Below are positions 20,584 to 28,754 of a DNA stretch of 64,000 nucleotides, piece after piece. The position numbers were made by a program, and so were the translations under genes. The DNA is from Methylopila henanensis (lineage in GTDB: Bacteria; Pseudomonadota; Alphaproteobacteria; Rhizobiales; Methylopilaceae). Under the pieces are notes generated by a model. It did not search any database. It saw nothing but the letters and a program-made list of their open reading frames with translations, and was not told where the DNA came from. Each line of letters opens with the position of its first letter. Within the stretch, counting starts at the first letter, position 1. The DNA lies in NCBI RefSeq assembly GCF_042681025.1, contig NZ_JBHUER010000001.1:372001-436000 (forward strand). Direction: 5' to 3'.

Positions 20584-20600
20584 CCTCCGAAACCCTCCGC

Positions 20601-21551
20601 TCAGAGCGGCTTCAGCCCGGCCTCGATCTCGGCGCGGCGATGTTCCAGGAACGGCGGCAGCGCCAGCCGCTCGCCAAGGCTCTCGGCCGGCTCGTCGACT
20701 GCGAAGCCCGGACCGTCGGTCGCGATCTCAAACAGCACGCCGCTCGGCTCGCGGAAGTAGAGCGAACGGAAGTAATGGCGGTCGATCTCGCCGCTGTTCC
20801 GCACACCGAGCCCCGACAGCCGCTCGGTCCAGGCGCGCAGATGGTCCGCGTCCGGCGTGCGGAAGGCGACGTGGTGTACGCCGCCCGCGCCCTGCTGCGC
20901 AAAGTCGAGGCCGGGCTCGACCGCCACATGCAACTCCGCGCCGGCGCCGCCGTCGTCGCCCATCGCGAAGACGTGAACGGCCGCGCCGTCCGCGTCGCGC
21001 CGCTCGCCGAGATCGCGCATGCCAAGCGCCTCGGTCAGCAGCCGCGCGGTGCGCTCCAGCTTCGGCGCGCTCATGGTGATGGGACCGAGCCCGATGATCT
21101 GGCGGTCGGCGGGAACCGGGCTCCGCTCCCAGGTCCGGGCCGCGGCGCCGGTCTCGTCCGCCGTCAGCCGCAGCCGCTGGCCCTCGAAATCCTCGACGTC
21201 GACGCTCAGGCGGCCCGCGCGTTCGGCGATGGCGGACGGGGCGTAGCCTTCCTCCGACAGCCGCTCGCGCCACCATGCGAGCGCGTCTTCGCCCGAGACC
21301 CTCAGCCCGGTGCGGACGACGCTGTTCGAGCCGCGGCGCTCGCGCGGGGCCGGCCAGTCGAAGAAGGTGATGTCGGTGCCGGGCGACGCCTCGCCGTCGG
21401 CGTAGAACAGGTGGTAGGCGCTGACGTCGTCCTGGTTGACGGTCTTCTTGACCAGCCGCAGGCCGAGCGTCCCCTCGTAGAAGCGCCGGTTGCGGGGCGC
21501 GTCGGCGGTGATGGCGGTGAGATGATGAATGCCGGTCAGCTTCGGCGTCAT
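20601..21551 (-). CDS. Ring-cleaving dioxygenase, VOC superfamily (MhqA/LinE-like)
   Basis: A 316-residue protein made of two VOC modules. Likely Fe(II) ligands are His in TGIHHLTAITAD at the N-terminus, His in GVHHVAFRTPDADH in the second module and Glu in GVLFEIATDGPGF. The LVKKTVNQDDVSAYHLFYADGEASPGT segment is typical of the hydroquinone/catechol extradiol dioxygenases of the MhqA/LinE group. The actual aromatic substrate is not predictable. No aromatic degradation genes flank it. Confidence 0.9.
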   Translation of the reverse strand: MTPKLTGIHHLTAITADAPRNRRFYEGTLGLRLVKKTVNQDDVSAYHLFYADGEASPGTDITFFDWPAPRERRGSNSVVRTGLRVSGEDALAWWRERLSEEGYAPSAIAERAGRLSVDVEDFEGQRLRLTADETGAAARTWERSPVPADRQIIGLGPITMSAPKLERTARLLTEALGMRDLGERRDADGAAVHVFAMGDDGGAGAELHVAVEPGLDFAQQGAGGVHHVAFRTPDADHLRAWTERLSGLGVRNSGEIDRHYFRSLYFREPSGVLFEIATDGPGFAVDEPAESLGERLALPPFLEHRRAEIEAGLKPL

Positions 21552-21633
21552 GGCCCTGTCTCCGTGTTCGGTTGACGGGGCATATCGTCGGTCCGCGCCC
21601 TCGCCGGAAGCGCCTGATCCGCCCGCAACGCAT

Positions 21634-21664
21634 TGCCCCGGCGCAATCCGATTGCGCCGGGGCA
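21634..21664. terminator. Strong hairpin after the small exported-protein gene, no U-tract
   Basis: TGCCCCGGCGCAAT, a 3-nt loop CCG, then ATTGCGCCGGGGCA: a perfect 14-bp stem. It is 46 bp downstream of the stop of the minus-strand gene ending at 21711. No T-run follows on either strand, so it may be an mRNA 3'-end stabiliser or Rho-linked structure rather than an intrinsic terminator. Confidence 0.5.
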
Positions 21665-21710
21665 GGCGTCCGGGACAACGGCGGCGTCCGTCAGGACGCG
21701 CGCCGCGGCG

Positions 21711-22055
21711 TCACTGGGCCTTCTTGCCGTCGTCGTTGCGCGCCTCGGTCGAGGTCGCCTGGCCCTCGTAGGCCAGCATGCCGTCCTTGCCGATCACGAT
21801 CTTGTCGCCCTTCGTCGCGGCGAGGCCATAGGCGAACGGGCCGCCACGGACCTCGCACCCATCCGGGCAGTCGACGGTTGCCGACTTGCCCGCGTCGATC
21901 TTGGTCTTCGGCTCTTCCGATCCGAGATCGACGGTGATCTCGTGCGCCTTGTCGCTCTGGTTGGTCACCGTGACGGCGAGGGCCGGACCGGCGACCAGCG
22001 CGCCGGCCCCAACCACCGCCGCAGCCAGGGTCTTGGCTCCGAACATCGTCATCAT
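21711..22055 (-). CDS. Small exported hypothetical protein
   Basis: A 114-residue protein with a signal peptide (MMTMFGAKTLAAAVVGAGAL, then VAGPALA as probable cleavage). The mature part VTVTNQSDKAHEITVDLGSEE, DCPDGCEVRG and DKIVIGKDGMLAYEG looks like a small beta-rich domain with a Cys pair that may form a disulfide. GGAGGG stands 6 nt before the ATG at 22055. The frame extends further upstream but only as non-coding-like sequence. No function is recognised. Confidence 0.75.
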   Translation of the reverse strand: MMTMFGAKTLAAAVVGAGALVAGPALAVTVTNQSDKAHEITVDLGSEEPKTKIDAGKSATVDCPDGCEVRGGPFAYGLAATKGDKIVIGKDGMLAYEGQATSTEARNDDGKKAQ

Positions 22056-22204
22056 ATCGCTCCCTCCTCTGTTGAACTGTCGTGGCCGCCGTTCGAGCAA
22101 CGGCCATGAGGAGTGAAGTGTGGAAACGACGGCAGGGAACAATATCCCTACGCTTTCGTGAAGAGAGCCTTTACGCGGATGTGAAAGGCAAGCATATCTG
22201 GCTG

Positions 22205-22235
22205 ACGTGCGCGTTATGTTCCATAACGCGCACGT
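22205..22235. terminator. Perfect 14-bp hairpin downstream of otnC
   Basis: ACGTGCGCGTTATG, loop TTC, CATAACGCGCACGT. The hairpin starts 13 nt after the otnC stop on the minus strand. There is no U-tract on that strand, so intrinsic termination is doubtful; it may protect the 3' end of the lacI-otnK-otnC transcript or act as a DNA palindrome. Confidence 0.5.
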
Positions 22236-22248
22236 GATCTTCGCAGGT

Positions 22249-22890
22249 TCACCAGAGCGAGTGCTTGTCGCGCAGATCTTCCACCTGTTCGCAGGTGAGC
22301 GGACGCACGCGGGAACCACGGAGCAGGAGGTAGAGCTTCGCGGTCTCCTCGAGCTCTTCGGTAGCGTGCATGGCGGCGTCGAGGCTGCTTCCGGCGACCA
22401 CCGGGCCGTGGTTCGCCAGCAGCACCGCGTGGTGCGTGCCTGCGAGCTTGCGCACCGCCTCGGCGAGTTCCGCGTCGCCGGGCGCGTAGTAGGGCACGAG
22501 CGGCAGCCGGCCGACCCGCATCACGTAATAGGCGGTGATCGGCGGCAGGCAGTTCTCGCAGTCGACGCCGTCGAGGCATGACACCGCCACGGAATGGGTG
22601 GAGTGCAGATGCACGACGGCCTTTGCGCCAGCGCGTTCGCCATACATCGCCTGATGCAGGAACGACTCCTTGGTCGGCTTGTCGCCGCCGACGTGGCGGC
22701 CGTCGGCGTCGATCTTCGACAGACGCGCGGGGTCGAGTTCGCCCAGCGAGGCGTTGGTCGGCGTCATCAGCCAGCCGCCGTCCGGCAGCGCGACCGAGAG
22801 GTTGCCGGTGGAGCCGAAGGTCAGCCCGCGCCGGAACAGCGAGGCTCCGCAGGCGCAGAGCTTCTCGCGCAGCCTTGTCTCCTCGCTCAC
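22249..22890 (-). CDS. otnC: 3-oxo-tetronate 4-phosphate decarboxylase OtnC
   Basis: Class II aldolase/adducin-family enzyme that decarboxylates 3-oxo-tetronate 4-phosphate to dihydroxyacetone phosphate and CO2, the last step of L-threonate breakdown. The 213-residue protein shows FRRGLTFGSTGNLSVALPDGG, metal-binding histidines in VVHLHSTHSVAV and NHGPVVAGSS. Translation starts at a GTG (22890) that overlaps the otnK stop (GTGA), with GGGAG about 8 nt upstream, indicating coupling to otnK. Assignment to OtnC rather than a generic aldolase rests on the neighbours otnK, otnI and ltnD. Confidence 0.9.
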   Translation of the reverse strand: MSEETRLREKLCACGASLFRRGLTFGSTGNLSVALPDGGWLMTPTNASLGELDPARLSKIDADGRHVGGDKPTKESFLHQAMYGERAGAKAVVHLHSTHSVAVSCLDGVDCENCLPPITAYYVMRVGRLPLVPYYAPGDAELAEAVRKLAGTHHAVLLANHGPVVAGSSLDAAMHATEELEETAKLYLLLRGSRVRPLTCEQVEDLRDKHSLW

Positions 22891-24155
22891 GCCAGCTTCT
22901 CCCACGCCTTGAGGAAGAAGTCCGGCGCGCCGAAGTTGCCGGACTTGAGCGCCAGCGCGAGCTGGCGTCCGCCCACGCTGCGCGTCCATGGCACGCCTGG
23001 ATCGATCTCCGGGCCGATCGCGAAGGCGTCGACTTTCAGCGCCTGAACCACCGCGCCGGAGGTCTCTCCGCCGGCCACGAGGAAGCGGGTGAAGCCACGG
23101 TCAGCGAGCGCGGACGCGACCTCGCCGAGCAGGCCCTCCACCAGCGCGCCGGCGGCGTCACGGCCGAGTTCGGCCTGCGCGGCCTTCACCTCCTCCGGGT
23201 CCGCGCTCGACCACACCATGGCGAGGCCGTCCGGCTTCTGCGAGACGACCCAGGTCGTGACATCCTCGGCCGCGATCGCGCCGGAGGCGATCCCGCGCGG
23301 GTCGACCTTGAAGTCGGGCACGCCCGCCTCCCGCGCCGCCGCCACCTGCCCGCGCGTCGCGGTCGAGCACGAGCCCGCCAGGATGACCCGGCGGCCGGAG
23401 GGCGCCTCGAGCCGCGCGGCCGGCTCGAACAGCTCCGCGACCAGCCCCGCCTCGCGCCATGCCGCCGGCAGCCCCATGGCGACGCCGGAGCCGCCGGTGA
23501 TCAGCGGCAGGTCGGCGGAGGCGGCGCCGATCGCGCGCAGGTCCTCGTCCCGGACGGCGTCGACGATGGCGTAGGCCTTCCCATCGCCTTCCTCGCGCGC
23601 GAAGGCCGCGCGGATCGCGTCGGCGCCGCGGCCGACGTCGGCGATGTCGACCAGCCCGACCTTGCGGGCGGTCTGGCGGCCAAGCACGGCGACGAGGTCG
23701 CTGTCGCGCATCGGCGTCAGCGGGTGATCCTTCATGCTGCTCTCCGCGAGCGGCGTTCCGTTCACATAGAGCAGCCCGTGCTCGATCGTGCGTCCGTTCG
23801 CCGGAAAGGCCGGACAGGCGATGGTGAACCGCGCCCCGAGCCGATCGAGCAGCGCGTCGGCGACCGGGCCGATGTTGCCCTCGTCGGTCGAATCGAAGGT
23901 CGAGCAGTATTTGAAGAACAGCCGCTGCGCGCCGAGCGCCAGCAGCCGGTCCGCCGCCGCGAGCGACTGCTCCACCGCCTCGGCGGCCGGAATGGTGCGC
24001 GACTTCAGGGCGACCACCACCGCGTCGACGCCGTCGAGCGCGAGATCGTCGGTCGGCAGGCCGTTCGCCTGGACCGTCCGCAGGCCCTCGCGCGCCAGCA
24101 TGAGCGCGAGATCGGTCGCCCCGGTCAGGTCGTCGGCGATGCATCCGAGAAACAT
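22887..24155 (-). CDS. otnK: 3-oxo-tetronate kinase OtnK
   Basis: Former DUF1537-family kinase that phosphorylates 3-oxo-tetronate at C4. The 422-residue protein has the N-terminal FLGCIADDLTGATDLAL, YCSTFDSTDEGNIGPVADAL, CPAFPANGRTIEHGLLYVNG, LITGGSGVAMGLP, LAGSCSTATRGQV and the C-terminal LVAGGETSGAVVQALKV plus LKSGNFGAPDFF, all hallmarks of the family. The ATG at 24155 has GGAGGA 4 nt upstream, so the much longer open frame is not real. It is the middle gene of lacI-otnK-otnC, 20 bp behind lacI. Confidence 0.94.
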   Translation of the reverse strand: MFLGCIADDLTGATDLALMLAREGLRTVQANGLPTDDLALDGVDAVVVALKSRTIPAAEAVEQSLAAADRLLALGAQRLFFKYCSTFDSTDEGNIGPVADALLDRLGARFTIACPAFPANGRTIEHGLLYVNGTPLAESSMKDHPLTPMRDSDLVAVLGRQTARKVGLVDIADVGRGADAIRAAFAREEGDGKAYAIVDAVRDEDLRAIGAASADLPLITGGSGVAMGLPAAWREAGLVAELFEPAARLEAPSGRRVILAGSCSTATRGQVAAAREAGVPDFKVDPRGIASGAIAAEDVTTWVVSQKPDGLAMVWSSADPEEVKAAQAELGRDAAGALVEGLLGEVASALADRGFTRFLVAGGETSGAVVQALKVDAFAIGPEIDPGVPWTRSVGGRQLALALKSGNFGAPDFFLKAWEKLA

Positions 24156-24175
24156 GATTCCTCCAGCCGTTCTTG

Positions 24176-25201
24176 TCAGTCCGTTCCGCCGGCGACGACG
24201 TCGAACCCGACGTCCGTCACTCTCGGCGGGGTTTCGCCGCGCAGACGCGCGCAAAGCATTTCGCCGGCTATGCGACCGATCTCGCCGCGCGCCGTGCGCA
24301 CCGTGGTGAGCGGCTTCGGCAGCGCGTTCGCGAGCTCCAGCCCGTTGAAGCCGACGAGCGCGAGGCGGCCCGGAACGTCGACCCCGGCCGCCATGCAGTG
24401 GAAGGCGCCGCCGAGCGCCATGTCGTCGTTCGAGAACACGACGGCGTCGAGCTCCGGCGCCGCGTCGAGCAGCGCCGCGAGCGCCGCCCTCCCCGCCCCG
24501 ACCGAGGACGGCGCGTCGAGGACATGGGCGCCGGCGAGCGCGAGGTCGGCGTCGCGCTTCAGCGCGGCCTCGAGGCCGGCGCGGCGCTTTGCGGCGCGCA
24601 GGTCGCCGGCGCCGTGGCCGACATAGCCGATGCGCGAGCGCCCCCGCGCGAGCAGCCGGCGCGCCGCCGCGGCGCCGGCCGCCGTGTGAGACAGGCCGAC
24701 GGCGAGATCGACCGGCTCGCCCTCGACGTCCATGAGCTCGATGATCGTCGCGCCGGAGGCCGCCATCATCTCGCGCGTCTCCGGCCGGTGCTCGAGCCCG
24801 ACCACCACCAGCGCCGCGGGCCGCCATGCGAGCAGCGCCGCCACCGCGTCGCGCTCGGCGTCGAGGTCGTAGTCCGTCACCGCGACCAGCGTGCGCAGCC
24901 GCTCCCCCGCGATCGCCGCGTTCAGGCCGCTCAGCACGTCCGGAAACACGCTGTTCGACAGCGACGGCAGCACGACGCCGACGAGGTTCGAGCCCGCCGA
25001 GGCGAGCCCGCCGGCGAGGCGGTTCGGGACATAGCCGACGGCCGCGATCGCCGCCTCCACCTTGGCGCGCGTCGCCGCCGAGATCGGCCCGCGGCCCCGC
25101 ACCACGCGGGAGGCGGTGATCTCGCTGACGCCGGCCGCGCGCGCCACGTCGGCGAGCGTGGCGGCGGAGGCGGGGCGGTGCGGGCGGTGCTCGTTGGACA
25201 T
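24176..25201 (-). CDS. LacI-family repressor of the threonate locus
   Basis: A 341-residue regulator. The N-terminal helix-turn-helix and hinge (LADVARAAGVSEITASRVVRG, VGYVPNRLAGGLAS) are standard LacI family; the remainder is a periplasmic-binding-like sensor with SNDDMALGGAFHCM and ALVGFNGLELANALPKPLTTV. It heads the lacI-otnK-otnC operon and is divergent from ltnD. Two identical 16-bp palindromes in the intergenic region are the likely operators. The inducer is presumably L-threonate or a pathway intermediate, by inference. Confidence 0.93.
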   Translation of the reverse strand: MSNEHRPHRPASAATLADVARAAGVSEITASRVVRGRGPISAATRAKVEAAIAAVGYVPNRLAGGLASAGSNLVGVVLPSLSNSVFPDVLSGLNAAIAGERLRTLVAVTDYDLDAERDAVAALLAWRPAALVVVGLEHRPETREMMAASGATIIELMDVEGEPVDLAVGLSHTAAGAAAARRLLARGRSRIGYVGHGAGDLRAAKRRAGLEAALKRDADLALAGAHVLDAPSSVGAGRAALAALLDAAPELDAVVFSNDDMALGGAFHCMAAGVDVPGRLALVGFNGLELANALPKPLTTVRTARGEIGRIAGEMLCARLRGETPPRVTDVGFDVVAGGTD

Positions 25202-25244
25202 GGCTGCAGGCGTCCCGACGGGTTCTCACGCCACATACGATCAT

Positions 25245-25260
25245 ATGACAGCGCTGTCAT
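25245..25260. promoter_or_regulatory. LacI-family operator 1
   Basis: ATGACAGCGCTGTCAT, a perfect 16-bp palindrome with the central CG expected of LacI-family operators. On the minus strand it is directly followed by a TATGAT hexamer (25245-25240), so it probably lies in the promoter of lacI-otnK-otnC. Confidence 0.85.
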
Positions 25261-25276
25261 CACGACGCTTGCATCA

Positions 25277-25292
25277 ATGACAGCGCTGTCAT
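25277..25292. promoter_or_regulatory. LacI-family operator 2
   Basis: Identical 16-bp palindrome, centred 32 bp (three helical turns) from operator 1. On the plus strand it fills the 17-bp gap between TTGCAT (25269-25274) and TATGGG (25292-25297), so a bound repressor would block the ltnD promoter. Confidence 0.85.
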
Positions 25293-25328
25293 ATGGGCTG
25301 ACGCGGGTTTTGAACCGAGGACGCAGCC

Positions 25329-26246
25329 ATGGCCGTAGGGCTCCCGCCGAAAACGATCGCCGTCATCGGGCTCGGCTCCATGGGCTTCGGCATCGCCGCC
25401 TCCCTCGCCCGCGCCGGACACGCCGTCACCGGCTGCGACATCGATCCCGCCCTCGTCGCCCGCTTCGCCGCGGAGCATGGCTCGGGCGCCGCCACCCCGC
25501 TCGAAGCAGCGAAGGGCGCCGACATCGTCGTCGCGGTCGTCGTGAACGCCGCCCAGACGCGCGCGGTGCTGCTCGGAAACGGCGGCGCGCTCGCCGCGGC
25601 GAAGCCTGGCGCGCTCGCGATCGCCTGCGCGACCATGTCCCCCGACGACGCGCGCACGATCGCCGCCGAGGTCGCGCGGACCGGCCATCTCTATCTCGAC
25701 GCCCCGATCAGCGGCGGCGCGCAGCGGGCGGCCGAAGGCGCCCTCACGGTGCTCGCCTCGGGATCGGACGCGGCCTTCGCCGCCGGCGAGTCCGCCCTCG
25801 CCGCCATGGCGGCGACGCTGCACCGGCTGGGCTCCGAGCCCGGCGTCGGCGCCGCCTTCAAGATGGTGAACCAGCTGCTCGCCGGCGTGCACATCGCCGC
25901 CGCCTGCGAGGCGCTGACCTTCGCGCAGCGCCTCGGGCTCGACCTCGCCAAGGTCTACGAGGTCATCACCGGCTCGGCCGGCAATTCGTGGATGTTCGAG
26001 AACCGCGGCCGCCACGTGGTCGAGGGCGACTACGCCCCCCGCAGCGCCGTCGACATCTTCGTCAAGGACCTCGGCATAGTCGCCGACATGTCGCGCGCCA
26101 CGAAGTTTCCGACCCCGATGGCGGGCGCCGGCCTGCAGCTCTTTCTGATGACCGCCGCGGCCGGCATGGGCCGCGACGACGACGCCTCCGTCGCCCGCCT
26201 GTTCGCCCGCATCGCGGGCCTCGAGCTTCCGAACGCGCCGGACTGA
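25329..26246 (+). CDS. ltnD: L-threonate dehydrogenase LtnD
   Basis: Beta-hydroxyacid dehydrogenase that oxidises L-threonate to 2-oxo-tetronate with NAD. The 305-residue protein has the dinucleotide motif VIGLGSMGFGIAASLARAG near the N-terminus, the substrate loop DAPISGGAQRA and the catalytic Lys in AAFKMVNQLLAGVH. It belongs to the 3-hydroxyisobutyrate dehydrogenase superfamily; LtnD is chosen because it is grouped with otnK, otnC and otnI. GAGGA lies 7-8 nt before the ATG. Confidence 0.9.
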   Translation: MAVGLPPKTIAVIGLGSMGFGIAASLARAGHAVTGCDIDPALVARFAAEHGSGAATPLEAAKGADIVVAVVVNAAQTRAVLLGNGGALAAAKPGALAIACATMSPDDARTIAAEVARTGHLYLDAPISGGAQRAAEGALTVLASGSDAAFAAGESALAAMAATLHRLGSEPGVGAAFKMVNQLLAGVHIAAACEALTFAQRLGLDLAKVYEVITGSAGNSWMFENRGRHVVEGDYAPRSAVDIFVKDLGIVADMSRATKFPTPMAGAGLQLFLMTAAAGMGRDDDASVARLFARIAGLELPNAPD

Positions 26247-26319
26247 CCGGCCCGAACCCGCATCGACCCGTCACCGGCCGCACCGAACGACGCGCCGGAA
26301 CGGTCGCAAGGAGACGCCC

Positions 26320-27624
26320 ATGACGACCGCTTCACTCGCCGACGCGCCGGCCGAGACCGAGTTCGCCGCCGCCACCTACCGCAAGGTGTTCTGGCGCCTC
26401 GTGCCCTTCCTGATGCTGCTCTACGTGATCGCCTACCTCGATCGCGTGAACGTCGGCTTCGCCAAGTTGCAGATGTCCGGCGACCTCGGCTTCAGCGAGA
26501 CGGTGTTCGGCCTCGGCGCCGGCCTGTTCTTCATCGGCTATTTCCTGTTCGAGGTGCCCTCGAACATCCTGCTCCACAAGCTCGGCGCGCGGGTCTGGAT
26601 CGCGCGCATCATGGTGACCTGGGGCGTGATCTCGGCCTGCTTCTGGTTCGTGGAGACCGCGTGGCAGTTCTACGCCCTGCGCTTCCTGCTGGGGCTCGCC
26701 GAAGCCGGCTTCTACCCCGGCATCATCCTCTACATCACCTACTGGTTCCCCTCGCATCAGCGCGCCCGCATCATCGCGGTGTTCATGGCGGCGATCCCGG
26801 TCTCCGGCATCTTCGGCGGACCGCTGTCGGGCTGGATCATGGACACCTTCAACGGCGTCGGCGGTCACGCCGGCTGGCAGTGGATGTTCCTGCTGGAGGC
26901 CGCGCCCGCGGTGCTGCTCGGCGTCGTCGTGTTCTTCTATCTCGACGACCGCGTCCGCCACGCGAAGTGGCTGAACGACGAGGAGAAGGCGCAGATCGCG
27001 CGCGACATCGCCGCCGACCATCAGGGCAAGACCTCCGAGGCCTCGTTCGGCGCCGTGGTCCGCGACCCGCGCATCTGGGCGATGGCGTTCATCTACTTCT
27101 GCATCGTCATGGGCCAGTACGGCCTGACCTTCTGGCTGCCGACGCTGGTCAAGGGCAGCGGCGTGCAGGGCAACCTGATGATCGGCCTGATCAGCGCGAT
27201 CCCGTTCCTGGTGGCGGTCGTGGTGATGATCCTGTGCGGCCGCAGCGCCGACCGCATGCGCGAGCGGCGCTGGCACCTGATCGTCCCGGCGCTGATCGGC
27301 GCGATCGGCTTCGTGATCTCAGCCACCGCCGGCAGCCCGCTGATCGGCATCGTGGCGCTGTCCGCGGCCGCCGCCGGCGTGCTGACCTGCTCGCCGCTGT
27401 TCTGGTCGCTGCCCACCGCCTTCATCAGCGGGGCGGCCGCGGCGTCCGGCATCGCGATCGTCAACTCGGTCGGCAATCTCGCGGGCTTTGTCAGCCCCTA
27501 CGCCATCGGCGCCCTGCGCGACGCGACCCAGAGCACGGCGGCCGGCATGTACATGCTCGCCGGCATGCTGACGATCGCCGCGATCGCGATCTACCTGACG
27601 CCGGCGAAGCTGGTGAACCGCTGA
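26320..27624 (+). CDS. MFS transporter, anion:cation symporter family
   Basis: A 434-residue, 12-helix inner-membrane transporter of the ACS family, whose members carry sugar acids and other organic anions with protons. Diagnostic stretches are YVIAYLDRVNVGFAKLQM, the GLAEAGFYPGIILYITYWFP segment and HQRARIIAVFMAAIPVSG. Its position between ltnD and otnI makes L-threonate or a related aldonate the probable substrate. AAGGAG lies 8 nt before the ATG. The 158-bp gap to otnI contains a palindromic repeat. Confidence 0.93.
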   Translation: MTTASLADAPAETEFAAATYRKVFWRLVPFLMLLYVIAYLDRVNVGFAKLQMSGDLGFSETVFGLGAGLFFIGYFLFEVPSNILLHKLGARVWIARIMVTWGVISACFWFVETAWQFYALRFLLGLAEAGFYPGIILYITYWFPSHQRARIIAVFMAAIPVSGIFGGPLSGWIMDTFNGVGGHAGWQWMFLLEAAPAVLLGVVVFFYLDDRVRHAKWLNDEEKAQIARDIAADHQGKTSEASFGAVVRDPRIWAMAFIYFCIVMGQYGLTFWLPTLVKGSGVQGNLMIGLISAIPFLVAVVVMILCGRSADRMRERRWHLIVPALIGAIGFVISATAGSPLIGIVALSAAAAGVLTCSPLFWSLPTAFISGAAAASGIAIVNSVGNLAGFVSPYAIGALRDATQSTAAGMYMLAGMLTIAAIAIYLTPAKLVNR

Positions 27625-27644
27625 GGCTCCCGAGCCGCCCTCCA

Positions 27645-27738
27645 CGTCATGCCCGGCGCTAGCCGGGCGTCCACGACTTCCTCGCCATTGCGCTCGACGC
27701 CCAAGTCGTGGACGCCCAAGACAGGCTCGGGCATGACG
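27645..27738. repeat. Intergenic palindromic repeat, copy B, between MFS gene and otnI
   Basis: Terminal inverted repeat CGTCATGCCCG (27645-27655) with CGGGCATGACG (27728-27738), and an internal perfect 15-bp pair GGGCGTCCACGACTT (27665-27679) with AAGTCGTGGACGCCC (27703-27717). It belongs to the same family as copies at 16474 and 31291. Confidence 0.85.
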
Positions 27739-27782
27739 ACGGAGCGAGCCCCTGAAGGCCACGTGATAAGCCGAGGTCCGCC

Positions 27783-28559
27783 ATGCCCCGCTTCGCCGCC
27801 AACCTGACGATGATGTTCAACGAGCGGCCGTTCCTCGACCGCTTCGCCGCCGCGGCCGACGCGGGCTTCACGGCGGTCGAGTTCCTGTTTCCCTACGACC
27901 ATGCCCCGGACGTGGTGGCGGCGAAGCTCCGGGCGGCGGGCCTGACCCAGGCCCTGTTCAACATGCCGCCCGGCGACTGGGCGGCGGGCGAGCGCGGGAT
28001 CGCGGCGCTCCCGGGCCGGGAGGCCGAGTTCGACGCGGGAGTCGACACCGCGCTGACCTACGCCGAGGCGACCGGCGTGAAGCGGCTGCACATGATGGCG
28101 GGCCTCGTCCCGGCAGACGATCCGGCCGCGAACGCCGCCTACCGCCGCGCGGCCAGCGTCGCCGCGGAAAAGCTCGCCGCGAAAGGCCTCGACCTGCTGC
28201 TCGAGCCGATCAACGGCCGCGACATGCCGGGCTACTTCCTGAACGACTTCGACAAGGCGGCGGAGATCATCGCCGGGCTGAAGCTGCCGAACGTGAAGCT
28301 GCAGTACGACGTCTACCACCGCCAGATCATCCACGGCGACGTGCTGGTCTCGCTGGAGGCGATGCTGCCGATCGTCGGCCACGTCCAGATCGCCTCCGTG
28401 CCGAAGCGCAACGAGCCGAACACCGGCGAGCTCAACGACAGCGCGATCTTCGCGGCGCTCGACCGCCTCGGCTACGACGGCTTCGTAGGCTGCGAATACC
28501 GGCCCGCCGGCGTGACCGAGGACGGGCTCGGCTGGCTCCAGCCGCATCTGACGCGCTGA
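27783..28559 (+). CDS. otnI: 2-oxo-tetronate isomerase OtnI
   Basis: Hydroxypyruvate-isomerase-family TIM-barrel enzyme converting 2-oxo-tetronate to 3-oxo-tetronate. The 258-residue protein shows PRFAANLTMMFNERPFLDRF, FNMPPGDWAAGERGIAALPG, the metal-binding Glu in LLLEPINGRDMPGYFLND, LQYDVYHRQIIHGDV, and the terminal GCEYRPAGVTEDGLGWL. OtnI and hydroxypyruvate isomerase are close relatives; the locus makes OtnI the better name. It is the last gene of the ltnD operon. Confidence 0.92.
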   Translation: MPRFAANLTMMFNERPFLDRFAAAADAGFTAVEFLFPYDHAPDVVAAKLRAAGLTQALFNMPPGDWAAGERGIAALPGREAEFDAGVDTALTYAEATGVKRLHMMAGLVPADDPAANAAYRRAASVAAEKLAAKGLDLLLEPINGRDMPGYFLNDFDKAAEIIAGLKLPNVKLQYDVYHRQIIHGDVLVSLEAMLPIVGHVQIASVPKRNEPNTGELNDSAIFAALDRLGYDGFVGCEYRPAGVTEDGLGWLQPHLTR

Positions 28560-28626
28560 GGCCGGCTTTCGCTCCACCGCGAAGCGGGGACGCTCCCTGA
28601 GACGCGACAGGCGCGCCGCAGGCCGG

Positions 28627-28646
28627 TTGACATACGTCGCGTATGT
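28627..28646 (+). promoter_or_regulatory. Consensus -35 hexamer overlapped by a palindromic operator
   Basis: TTGACA (28627-28632) overlaps ACATACG-TCG-CGTATGT (28630-28646), a 7-bp inverted repeat with a 3-bp centre. A repressor bound here would cover the -35 site. The -10 is not clear (GATTTG at 28650). It lies about 125 bp upstream of the RidA-like gene. Confidence 0.45.
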
Positions 28647-28754
28647 ACCGATTTGGGCGCATACGGAATGCATGCCGGGCGCCCTGATGCGCAGGAGCCA
28701 GGGCCGTTCCGTGGCGACCGATCCGGTCGCAGAAACGGAACAGGGATTTGGACC

